Of a DNA stretch of 9,068 nt, positions 1 through 6,019 are shown piece after piece. The position numbers were made by a program, and so were the translations under genes. The stretch is taken from the NCBI GenBank assembly GCA_041623895.1, contig JBFJVZ010000334.1:1-9068 (forward strand), given 5' to 3'. The stretch comes from JBFJVZ01 sp041623895 (GTDB lineage: Bacteria; Planctomycetota; Planctomycetia; Pirellulales; Pirellulaceae). Positions within the stretch are counted from its first letter, which is position 1, and the number at the start of each line of letters is the position of its first letter. The notes beneath the pieces are model-generated. The model had not been told where the DNA came from and did not search any database. It worked only from the letters and a program-made list of their open reading frames with translations.

Positions 1-10
1 ACTATGGGTT

Positions 11-94
11 CCTGACCCCTTTGCCGCTGCGCCTGACCCCTTTGCCGCTGCGCCTGACCGCTTTGCCGCTGCGCCTGACCGCTTTGCCGCGGTG
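11..94. repeat. Four-copy 21-bp tandem repeat
   Basis: Four consecutive 21-bp units start at 11, 32, 53 and 74. Each begins CCTGACC and continues through CTTTGCCGC. Units 1 and 2 read CCTGACCCC while units 3 and 4 read CCTGACCGC, and unit 4 diverges in its last four bases. The unit is a multiple of three, and the plus strand is open across it from position 2 to a TGA at 185-187, reading the heptapeptide PDPFAAA or PDRFAAA. The first unit is preceded by GGGTTCCTGACCCC, a string I associate from memory with ends of REP/RAYT-type elements in planctomycetes. That link is inference; no transposase is present in the window. Confidence 0.9.
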
Positions 95-146
95 AAGGTC
101 TCTTGGTCGACCCCTGGCGTTGCTTCAAAGCTCGCGCGGGCGTTGG

Positions 147-428
147 CTATCGAACCTTTTCGTAACCAAGTTGGGTCAACACGCTGAGCATTTCATCGCA
201 AGTGATGTAACGGCGATGGTTTTGCACCTTGTACTCGTCGATCGCGATTGCTAACTCGCGGCCTGGTGCCGATAAATGCGCGTGCGAACTGCCGAACTGG
301 CGCCGTTCACGGCTGACCGCATCCTTGCCGGATGAACGTCGGTCCACAAACGGGCCCGCGCCTGAATTGCCCACCGGGAAGGCATGGCTTGTCGATGCAG
401 TCGAGTAATTTGATGTTGTCGATGCCAT
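147..428 (-). CDS. Small conserved-type hypothetical protein (93 aa)
   Basis: Function unknown. I chose the ATG at 428 over an in-frame ATG at 506 because AAGAGA lies about 8 nt upstream of it and because the extra N-terminal 26 residues look like non-coding sequence. The first 45 residues are rich in Ser, Thr and Gly and probably disordered. Residues 58-93 (GRELAIAIDEYK through ITCDEMLSVLTQLGYEKV) look like a compact helical unit. I recall this C-terminal pattern (a short helix, an aromatic/basic RRYIT turn, then DE-L--L--LGY) as common in small planctomycete proteins with variable N-termini, but I cannot confirm this without a search. There are no membrane segments and no signal peptide. 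The gene lies 187 bp downstream of nothing else on its strand except the TPR lipoprotein gene, so it is probably transcribed alone. The call that it is a real gene is fairly secure; no function is offered. Confidence 0.6.
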   Translation of the reverse strand: MASTTSNYSTASTSHAFPVGNSGAGPFVDRRSSGKDAVSRERRQFGSSHAHLSAPGRELAIAIDEYKVQNHRRYITCDEMLSVLTQLGYEKVR

Positions 429-615
429 AAAAATTCTCTTAACAGACGGGAGACGAAGATTCGGACCCCGCGTAGACAGACTTTCGATGAAAGCGTAGGT
501 CATCAATCGCGGGGGTGTCGTGGCGGAGCAAGAATTTTCCGGGCAATCTCGGAGCTGGCGACAGTATTCCTCAATCGAGCTGACGTCAAAACCGGTGTAA
601 TCGGAACGTCTCTGA

Positions 616-1530
616 TTAGTTAGAATCGATTGCCGTATCTGCCAGCCGTTGTCGGTGGTACTCCAACTGTTCGATCCAGCCTCCGTCTTGAACCGCTTTG
701 GGATCCAGGTTCATGGCTTGCTGGACTGCGGATTGCGCCGCTGGGATATCATCAGCATCCAGACACAGCGAGGCAATCATCAGATGGGGCTCGGCCGATT
801 CGGGCTCCTTGGCGGCCGCATGTTGAAAGCACTGCATGGCCTCTTGCCCCCGGCGTAACTGCTGCATCGCGATGCCACGCAGGATTAACGCGCGCGAGGG
901 CACTTGTTCATCAATCGCACTTTCCTGCAATCGATCCAGCGTGGCCAGCAACCGATCGTAGCGGCCTTGGGACCGATAGACCTCGGCTGCCTGCAATTGC
1001 ACTTGGACAAAATCAGGTTGGATCGCCAAAGCCCGATGATAGGCCGCCAGTGCGTCGTCAAGTTGTCCTTGCTGCAACAGGCAATCGCCGCGCAGAGCCC
1101 ACACCGGCGCCGAAACTCGATTGGCTTGCAACGCGATCATGCTCTGTTGAAAGGCGTCATCCACGCGGCCGACTTCAAAATACATCCTTCCCAATCTTTC
1201 GATCAGCTTGGGTTCAGCGCCGCTCAAACGGACCGCCTGTTCCATGTGCTTGATCGCCGCCGCTCGATCTTCGCGCTGCCACAACGATTCCGCCAATCCG
1301 CGATGGGCACGATCGTCCGCATTCGATTGGGCCAGCGCGTCATTGAACAATTGTTCTGCCGTGTTCCACTGGCCGTCTCGTAAGGCTTGAAGCCCTTGCC
1401 GCGAAATGCGGCGTGCGGCGATTGAATTCTCTTGTTGACCGATGCCGCGAATCGCCCGGCATCCGCCCGGGGCAAGCGAAATAACCGCCAGGAGTAACAG
1501 AGCAAGCGATGAGACGTCAGTTTTCTTCAT
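616..1530 (-). CDS. TPR-repeat lipoprotein
   Basis: A predicted 304-residue exported lipoprotein. Residues 1-24 form a lipoprotein signal: MKK, a hydrophobic core (LALLLLAVISLA) and a lipobox-like PGGC with Cys24 as the lipidation site. The rest is almost entirely tetratricopeptide repeats, about seven units starting near residues 40, 73, 107, 141, 175, 213 and 247, with the usual pattern of small residues and a Pro at the unit end (for example ALAIQPD and AMNLDP). TPR proteins serve as protein-protein scaffolds, so this one probably assembles partners at a membrane on the periplasmic (paryphoplasm) side; the partner is unknown. The start is the ATG at 1530, which has only a weak GAG upstream and a folded leader (1542-1592). 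It is divergent from the small plus-strand gene at 1745. The gene is complete and not frameshifted. Confidence 0.85.
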   Translation of the reverse strand: MKKTDVSSLALLLLAVISLAPGGCRAIRGIGQQENSIAARRISRQGLQALRDGQWNTAEQLFNDALAQSNADDRAHRGLAESLWQREDRAAAIKHMEQAVRLSGAEPKLIERLGRMYFEVGRVDDAFQQSMIALQANRVSAPVWALRGDCLLQQGQLDDALAAYHRALAIQPDFVQVQLQAAEVYRSQGRYDRLLATLDRLQESAIDEQVPSRALILRGIAMQQLRRGQEAMQCFQHAAAKEPESAEPHLMIASLCLDADDIPAAQSAVQQAMNLDPKAVQDGGWIEQLEYHRQRLADTAIDSN

Positions 1531-1541
1531 TCAGCTCGGAG

Positions 1542-1592
1542 CCGAAGCGTGTGCTTCAGTTGCTAAATTGAAACGCGCCACTGAAGCTTCGG
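1542..1592. promoter_or_regulatory. Nested inverted repeat in the leader of the TPR gene
   Basis: CCGAAG (1542-1547) pairs with CTTCGG (1587-1592), and inside it CTTCAGT (1554-1560) pairs with ACTGAAG (1580-1586). The right-hand arms are contiguous, while the left-hand arms are separated by a 6-nt bulge; the loop is 19 nt. The structure ends 11 nt before the start codon at 1530 as read on the minus strand, so it would sit in the 5' leader of the TPR gene if transcription starts further upstream. It could be a translational control element or a remnant of a small repeat; nothing in the sequence decides between them. Confidence 0.5.
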
Positions 1593-1624
1593 GGTCAGGG
1601 ATCGTTCCTGGAAATGTCGGTTTG

Positions 1625-1651
1625 CACCGATTTTCTCATAGCAAATCGGTG
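1625..1651. promoter_or_regulatory. 9-bp perfect inverted repeat in a divergent intergenic region
   Basis: CACCGATTT (1625-1633) and AAATCGGTG (1643-1651) are perfect inverted copies separated by 9 nt. The site lies between two divergent genes, 95 bp from the start of the minus gene and 94 bp from the start of the plus gene. This central position and symmetry fit an operator for a dimeric regulator, or a small hairpin. No regulator can be named. Confidence 0.4.
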
Positions 1652-1744
1652 ATCTCAGACGCAACGCTGCTGGGACTTTCAACTCAGAAATGGCATGATG
1701 TTGGGGTCGCTTGGATCGTCCCCATTTCGCCCAACACGTCATTC

Positions 1745-2173
1745 ATGCCAGCAACCTTCGATTCATTCGGAATCAAATTCCTTTATCCCGACAATTGGGC
1801 CGTGTCGCCGCGTGCGCAAGAGGAGGGAGAAGAAGGTGTGACACTGGAACTACCCGGCGGCGGCTTCTTTTCCATTGACCTTAATGTGGGACGTCTCTCC
1901 GATGCCGAACTGATCGAGAATGTTGCCGCCGCAATCAGGGAGGAATACGAAGACATGGAAATGGAGGAAGTCAGCTTGACCGACGCGGTCGAAGGCGAAA
2001 AGGCGATCGACTACCGCTTTTTCTACCTTGATATGCTGATCGTTTCACGCGTCATCTTGTTGTCTGCAGGCGGCAAACGCTTGCTAGCACAATTCCAGGC
2101 CGAAAGCCGTGACTTCGATGCCAATGAACTGGTTCTGGATGCAATCCTCAAACAAATCCGCGAGATCAGTTGA
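1745..2173 (+). CDS. Small PsbP/Mog1-like hypothetical protein (142 aa)
   Basis: A predicted soluble protein of unknown function. The opening (FDSFGIKFLYPDNWAV, residues 5-20) has the short strand followed by a YPDNW turn seen at the start of PsbP/Mog1-fold and DUF1795/DcrB-like domains. The rest alternates amphipathic strands with one acidic helix (residues 57-75, very rich in Glu) and ends in a C-terminal helix (129-142), compatible with that fold at its usual size. There is no signal peptide, so it is probably cytoplasmic. The frame is open further upstream to 1442, but that extension overlaps the divergent TPR gene and reads like non-coding sequence. The ATG at 1745 is the first ATG that leaves a sensible protein, although it has no clear Shine-Dalgarno sequence. 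Family assignment is by motif and pattern only. Confidence 0.65.
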   Translation: MPATFDSFGIKFLYPDNWAVSPRAQEEGEEGVTLELPGGGFFSIDLNVGRLSDAELIENVAAAIREEYEDMEMEEVSLTDAVEGEKAIDYRFFYLDMLIVSRVILLSAGGKRLLAQFQAESRDFDANELVLDAILKQIREIS

Positions 2174-2177
2174 GAGT

Positions 2178-2260
2178 AGTCAGTTGGCAGTCGTCAGTAG
2201 TCAGTTGTGAGTCGTCCGTATCCAACTGCCAACTGACTCTGCACTGCCGACTGCCAACTG
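2178..2260. repeat. Inverted AGTTGGCAGT-type repeats between convergent genes
   Basis: AGTCAGTTGGCAGT (2178-2191) is repeated as a perfect reverse complement, ACTGCCAACTGACT, at 2225-2238 (14-bp arms, 33-nt gap). A further inverted copy, GACTGCCAACTG, lies at 2249-2260, so CAGTTGGCAGTC occurs at 2181-2192 and again inverted at 2249-2260, and either right-hand copy can pair with the left arm. More degenerate units (GTCAGTAGTCAGTTGTGAGTC) fill the space between. The block occupies nearly the whole 98-bp gap between the stop codons of two convergent genes. It could act as a two-way transcription barrier, but it lacks a clean U-tract. It also looks like a dispersed low-complexity repeat family. 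Confidence 0.75.
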
Positions 2261-2271
2261 CTTCAACTTTC

Positions 2272-2793
2272 CTAGACCAGATCCTGCTTGCGTTTTTTGC
2301 GACGGCTCTTGCCGCACTGCTTGCACACGCCTTGGATGATCATGCGGTGGCTGGTGACGCGAAATCCTTCTTTGGCCGCGACTTCATTTCGTAGATTGAC
2401 CAGTTCGTCGCTCTGGAATTCAATCAATTTGCGGCACCGCGTGCAATACAAGTGGTCATGCTGTGGATAGCCATAGTCATGCTCATAGACCATGCGGCCG
2501 TCCAGCTGAAAACTCTTCAAGAGGCCTGCATCGACGAATTCTTTCAGCGTCCGGTAGACGGTCGCCGAACTGACGTAGTTGGCTTCGCCGCGGCGTGGCA
2601 GCCGCTCCATCAACTCTTCGGCGTCAAAGTGTTCGTGATCACTGAAGACCTGGCCGATCAAGAACTTCCGCTGCGCCGTTTGACGCAATCCTCGCGACTG
2701 CAAATATTCCTCAAATCGTGCCTCGGGTGTCAACGAGACTTCAAGGGGTTGCAGCGAGTCGCTGGAATCAGCAGGATTGGTCGATACCGACAT
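2272..2793 (-). CDS. Fur-family metal-responsive transcriptional regulator
   Basis: A cytoplasmic metal-sensing DNA-binding protein of the Fur/Zur/PerR family, 173 residues from the ATG at 2793. The recognition helix region is SSATVYRTLKEFVDAGLL (residues 75-92). The dimerisation domain holds two CxxC pairs (Cys117/Cys120 and Cys157/Cys160) for structural zinc. Residues aligning with the regulatory site of E. coli Fur are His55, Glu104, His112 and His114 (PQHDHLYC). The second E. coli Fur site is incomplete: its His87 position is Gln111 here. Whether the sensed metal is iron, zinc or manganese cannot be told. An in-frame GTG at 2835 would add 14 residues, but TAGAAT (minus strand, 2842-2837) just upstream looks like a -10 box, which favours the ATG. 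The tail is basic (RRKKRK). It is 127 bp or more downstream of the flgM-like gene on the same strand. Confidence 0.9.
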   Translation of the reverse strand: MSVSTNPADSSDSLQPLEVSLTPEARFEEYLQSRGLRQTAQRKFLIGQVFSDHEHFDAEELMERLPRRGEANYVSSATVYRTLKEFVDAGLLKSFQLDGRMVYEHDYGYPQHDHLYCTRCRKLIEFQSDELVNLRNEVAAKEGFRVTSHRMIIQGVCKQCGKSRRKKRKQDLV

Positions 2794-2836
2794 GGCTCCG
2801 CGTGGGCTATAGAAATCAGTGAAAAGACTTTCCACC

Positions 2837-2842
2837 TATTCT
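2837..2842 (-). promoter_or_regulatory. Possible -10 box for the Fur-family gene
   Basis: TAGAAT on the minus strand matches the sigma-70 -10 consensus at five of six bases and lies 44 nt upstream of the ATG at 2793. No good -35 hexamer stands 17 bp upstream (GCTGTC), so this is a tentative site. If correct, it places the transcription start beyond the alternative GTG at 2835. Confidence 0.25.
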
Positions 2843-2918
2843 AGCCAAAATGCAAGTGGTGACAGCGACCGCCGCCCCCAATCGGCATGGATAGCGGAAT
2901 TGTCGTCGCCCACGCCCA

Positions 2919-2981
2919 CCTAGGCGAATTGCGTAACCCGCCTAGGCAAATAGCACAACCGCTTAAGCGAATTGATCAAGC
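2919..2981. repeat. Three-copy degenerate 21/22-bp tandem repeat at the end of the flgM-like gene
   Basis: Units at 2919-2940, 2941-2961 and 2962-2981 begin CCTAGGCGAATTG, CCTAGGCAAATAG and CTTAAGCGAATTG. The third unit contains the last codons and the stop of the flgM-like gene. On the minus strand each unit therefore reads a Phe-Ala-stop-like ending (TTCGCTTAA, TTTGCCTAG, TTCGCCTAG). The second copy is exactly in frame, 21 nt after the first stop; the third is shifted by one base. Confidence 0.6.
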
Positions 2982-3268
2982 ATTCGCTCCAGGGCAGCAT
3001 CCAAACGCTCCGGCGTTTCGTAAGTCCCCTCGGCGATTTGGCGGCGAATTTCGGCCACCCGATCAATGCGAATGTCACCGCCCACCGTGACCGGTGATGA
3101 CTGTTCCAGACGATTCGTCGCGGTCGCCGCACTGGTCAAATCAAGCTGATCAACGGGTTCCGCTGGTTTTGCCTGCGAATTTGATTCAACGGGCTGCTGC
3201 GGCTGATTTCGCTGGACACCCGAAGTGTTCTGGGTGGTGGACACCCGGAAAGGGCCATAGATTTGCAT
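2963..3268 (-). CDS. flgM: FlgM-like anti-sigma-28 factor
   Basis: A predicted 101-residue protein. The C-terminal helices (residues 67-101, RIDRVAEIRRQIAEGTYETP then ERLDAALERMLDQFA) match the sigma-binding part of FlgM, preceded by the short DQLDLT motif (about 41-46) common before it. The N-terminal 40 residues are Gln-, Ser- and Pro-rich and probably disordered, as in FlgM generally. FlgM holds the flagellar sigma factor FliA (sigma-28) inactive in the cytoplasm until the basal body exports it. The start is the ATG at 3268, preceded by GGGAG at a 7-8 nt distance; a second in-frame ATG at 3283 overlaps that Shine-Dalgarno site and is less likely. No flagellar structural or sigma gene lies in the window. 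The family call is by motif and could be a FlgM-like paralogue not tied to flagella. Confidence 0.7.
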   Translation of the reverse strand: MQIYGPFRVSTTQNTSGVQRNQPQQPVESNSQAKPAEPVDQLDLTSAATATNRLEQSSPVTVGGDIRIDRVAEIRRQIAEGTYETPERLDAALERMLDQFA

Positions 3269-3671
3269 ACTGATTGCTCCCATTTGGGACGGGTAAATCC
3301 AACCACCACAGCGGACGCCAAAGAAAAAGCCTTAGCGTGTCAACTGTGACAGTATGGACGCGGATAGCGCATGGACGGTGGACCGAGCCATCAGCATCAA
3401 ACCTTTCTGGATCGATACAACTGGCCATTTCTGCGTCGGTCGTCAGCGCCGCGATCCTTGTCCCAGGATGCAATCCGTAAGCGAAGAGAGACTTTAGTCA
3501 GCGCAAAGCGGGCAGAAACATAGTCGTTATCGGCCACCCAACACCCTGACTTCAGTCAAAAAACGCTTTTTGGTTCGTTGCTCCTGAGACCGGGACCGGT
3601 GCGACCCTAGCAAACGCGTGAAACAACCGACAAGGGCGTTTTCCAAGATGTCCGTGCTTCTTCGCAGCCAA
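3269..3671. other. Gene-free intergenic stretch
   Basis: About 400 bp with no supportable gene on either strand; the short open frames here have no recognisable protein pattern. It should hold the promoter of the flgM-like gene: the minus strand has TTGACA at 3343-3338, a perfect -35 hexamer, but no convincing -10 at 16-18 bp. That hexamer overlaps a small inverted repeat, TGTCA-ACTG-TGACA (3338-3351). I see no sigma-28 or sigma-54 consensus. The left boundary of the large minus gene (stop at 3672) has no clean intrinsic terminator. Confidence 0.5.
3338..3343 (-). promoter_or_regulatory. Perfect -35-like hexamer upstream of the flgM-like gene
   Basis: TTGACA on the minus strand, about 70 nt upstream of the ATG at 3268, and inside the inverted repeat TGTCAACTGTGACA (3338-3351). 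The matching -10 region is poor (TGGCGT at 17 bp), so this may be chance or a promoter that needs an activator bound at the inverted repeat. Confidence 0.2.
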
Positions 3672-5774
3672 TCACCACAATCGCAGCACGCTGACCAGAT
3701 TATGGCACTGGTCCGTCCACAACGGGGCGGACTCCAATTGCTCGGCAGTTGCTGGCAAAGCATCCGCCAATAATTCGTGATCGAAGATTGGATTTGATGG
3801 CGCGGCGACCACCATCCACAACGCCGGATTGATTCCGGTAGCTTCATCACCGCGAGTATCGATCATACGGCTTGCCAGTCCGGCATCGGCGGCCAACCGA
3901 TGCACCAACGGACCGAGATCCAAATGGTTGTTGGAAACGTGGATTGCCAGCACGCCGTCTGCGGCCAAACGCTGCCGATACAACGAGATCGCCTCGCGGG
4001 TCAGCAGATGAGCCGGGATCGCATCGCTGCTGAAGGCGTCCAGGACCAGGAGATCAAACTTTGCATCGGTCATCCGTTCCAGCACCAGTCGTCCATCTCC
4101 CAAGTGCGTGCGAACCTTGGCGCGGCAGTCTTTGATGAACGTAAAGTGTTGATTGGCGATTTCGATCACCGCTGGATTGATTTCGATCATGTCAAACTGA
4201 TCGGACTCGCGGCCGTACGTCGCCAATACGCCGCAGCCTAAGCCGACAACTCCCACGCGAAGCGAATCTTGCCGCTCCTGCAGGGCACCGATCGCCATGC
4301 CGACGCCACTTTGCCGTCCATAGTATGTGGTCGGTTCGCTGGCATGCGGGCCCCGACGCTGCATGCCGTGGATTGTGGTCCCATGCACAAGTCGAATCCC
4401 TAATTCTTCATGTTTGACCTGCAAGACACCAAAAAAGTTGCGTTCCGAAGCGATCGTTTCCTCATCAGCACCGAGTGCCACGATCATGGTTGACGCCACC
4501 ATCGCGAATACCGCAGCAAAGCTCATCCGCCGCGCAGCCGCCCAGTCATAAGTGGTTTCTCGCCAGCCGCGACAGGCGATCAGCAGCAGAAACGTTAATG
4601 CGGCGACCAAAGACAATGTGAAGGGCAACTCAGCAAACGTGTTCAACAGCAGCGGGCACACGATGGCAACAATCACCCCGCCAATCGCTCCGCCAGCGGA
4701 AAGCAATGCGTAGTACTGAGTCAAGAATTTGGGTTTCGGTTTGATGCGGGCGACTTCGCCGTGGCACAACAGGCACACACCCAGCAGCATCAGCATGTAG
4801 CACGATCCCTCGGCAACCAGTTGCAGCGGCTTGGGCAATAAGTCATTGCCGTAAATGGCACCGATGGCAAGCAACGTTGCCACGGCAATGATTTTCGGCT
4901 TGTACCATTGCGGCGAATCAAAACAAACGATGAAGCTGATCAGGTACAGACTTAGCGGCAGCACCCACAAAAAGGGGATCACCGCGATGTCCTGACAAAC
5001 GTGGTTGGTGGCAACCAGCAACATCGTCGACGCCAGCGCCGGCAGGGCCACCCAAGCAAATCGCAACGCCCAAGTCGGCGTCGTTCCGCTTGACGGATCA
5101 GCTGCATCCGCCGCTGCCGGAGCCGATGTTGTGTTCCGGCCTCGCGGCAGCCGAAACAGGCCCAGGGCCAACACGCCTTGGACCAGCACGAAGCTACAGA
5201 AGATCAGCGACCATACGACCGATTGGTTGGAGACCGACAGCATCGGCTCCACCACAAACGGGTAGCTTAGCAGTGCTACCAGCGAACCGGCGTTGGATAA
5301 CGCATACAGGCGGTAGACGCGAAGGCTGGTGTCGTGATAGCTCAACCAGGCTTGAACCAGCGGGCCAGTGCTGGAAAGGACGAAATAGGGGAGCCCCACG
5401 TGTACTGCCAACATCCACAACAAATACAGCGTCGGTGACTCGTCACCCATCGGTTTCCAGGCATCCGAAGGTTCAATCGGCAACATCAGTGCGGCGGCCG
5501 ATAACAGCGTCAAATGAATCACGCCCTGGGAGACCGGACCCAGAAACGATCGCAACACGTGAGCGTAGACGTATCCTGCGAACAGCAACAACTGAAAAAA
5601 CAGCATGCAAGTCGTCCACACGGCCGGCGTCCCGCCGAACCACGGCAACACACATTTGCTAATGATCGGCTGGACCTGAAAAACCAGAAACGCGCCCAGC
5701 AGAGTCGTCGCGGCGAACCAGATGATCGACGTCTGTGATTTAGATGATGACGATTGTGATGATTGGGCAGCCAT
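3672..5774 (-). CDS. Membrane-bound spermidine-synthase-like protein (fused MFS/spermidine synthase type)
   Basis: A 700-residue inner-membrane protein with two parts. Residues 16 to about 435 contain roughly 13 hydrophobic segments resembling a transporter-like (MFS-type) domain. Residues about 445-700 form a cytosolic spermidine-synthase-like methyltransferase fold: a SAM-binding GLGCG at 511-515, the acidic ribose contact Glu531 in MIEINPA, and DAFSSDAIP at 579-587, which corresponds to the catalytic Asp loop of aminopropyltransferases. The family is known from many bacteria, but its substrate is not established, so polyamine synthesis should not be assumed. The start is the ATG at 5774, preceded by GGGGA at about 5 nt; an ATG-equivalent at 5825 adds 17 residues without a Shine-Dalgarno site. 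It is transcribed divergently from the cation exporter gene at 6020. The frame is intact. Confidence 0.85.
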   Translation of the reverse strand: MAAQSSQSSSSKSQTSIIWFAATTLLGAFLVFQVQPIISKCVLPWFGGTPAVWTTCMLFFQLLLFAGYVYAHVLRSFLGPVSQGVIHLTLLSAAALMLPIEPSDAWKPMGDESPTLYLLWMLAVHVGLPYFVLSSTGPLVQAWLSYHDTSLRVYRLYALSNAGSLVALLSYPFVVEPMLSVSNQSVVWSLIFCSFVLVQGVLALGLFRLPRGRNTTSAPAAADAADPSSGTTPTWALRFAWVALPALASTMLLVATNHVCQDIAVIPFLWVLPLSLYLISFIVCFDSPQWYKPKIIAVATLLAIGAIYGNDLLPKPLQLVAEGSCYMLMLLGVCLLCHGEVARIKPKPKFLTQYYALLSAGGAIGGVIVAIVCPLLLNTFAELPFTLSLVAALTFLLLIACRGWRETTYDWAAARRMSFAAVFAMVASTMIVALGADEETIASERNFFGVLQVKHEELGIRLVHGTTIHGMQRRGPHASEPTTYYGRQSGVGMAIGALQERQDSLRVGVVGLGCGVLATYGRESDQFDMIEINPAVIEIANQHFTFIKDCRAKVRTHLGDGRLVLERMTDAKFDLLVLDAFSSDAIPAHLLTREAISLYRQRLAADGVLAIHVSNNHLDLGPLVHRLAADAGLASRMIDTRGDEATGINPALWMVVAAPSNPIFDHELLADALPATAEQLESAPLWTDQCHNLVSVLRLW

Positions 5775-5950
5775 GAAATCCCCGCTGCGACAACGAATGG
5801 GCTTTGAAAGGTACGGACAACGCAAAAAGGTAGGTCACCAAACGGAATCGGGATGCTTTCTTGCTCAACTCTTTCCGGCTCCAGCGTTGGCGATGTCGTA
5901 GGATTCACGGGCAACGGAATGAGAGATTGCGAAACGGCGGCGACAGGGAG

Positions 5951-5980
5951 TTGTCGACGCACACGGCGGCGTCATACGAT
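5951..5980 (+). promoter_or_regulatory. Possible sigma-70-type promoter for the cation exporter gene
   Basis: TTGTCG (5951-5956) and TACGAT (5975-5980) are separated by 18 bp and each matches four of six consensus bases. The expected transcription start, near 5987, would give a leader of about 33 nt before the TTG start at 6020. The spacing is good, but the hexamers are weak and this could be chance. Confidence 0.3.
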
Positions 5981-6019
5981 ACACGTGCCCGACCGGTACT
6001 CTCCAGATGAAGCCATTTC

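Noticed and set aside
2..187. Open plus-strand frame across the tandem repeat, possibly the end of a gene from outside the window
   Set aside because: It overlaps the C-terminal codons of the better-supported minus gene, its start is not in the window, and the residues after the repeat look like non-coding sequence.
630..1383. Plus-strand open frames opposite the TPR lipoprotein gene
   Set aside because: The minus-strand protein has a lipoprotein signal and clear TPR units; the opposite frames show no domain pattern.
1442..1744. N-terminal extension of the PsbP-like gene to the ATG at 1442
   Set aside because: It overlaps the start of the divergent TPR gene, its translation has no domain-like pattern, and it runs through both inverted repeats.
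3547..3572. Possible terminator after the spermidine-synthase-like gene: TGACT/AGTCA arms and CAAAAA/TTTTTG arms
   Set aside because: The stems are short, one is almost all A-T pairs, and neither is a GC-rich hairpin followed by a U-tract in the direction of transcription; it is also about 100 nt from the stop.
5090..5662. Plus-strand open frame opposite the membrane domain of the spermidine-synthase-like gene
   Set aside because: The composition is Arg/Pro/Thr-rich, as expected from the antisense of a membrane protein gene, and the sense frame is clearly coding.
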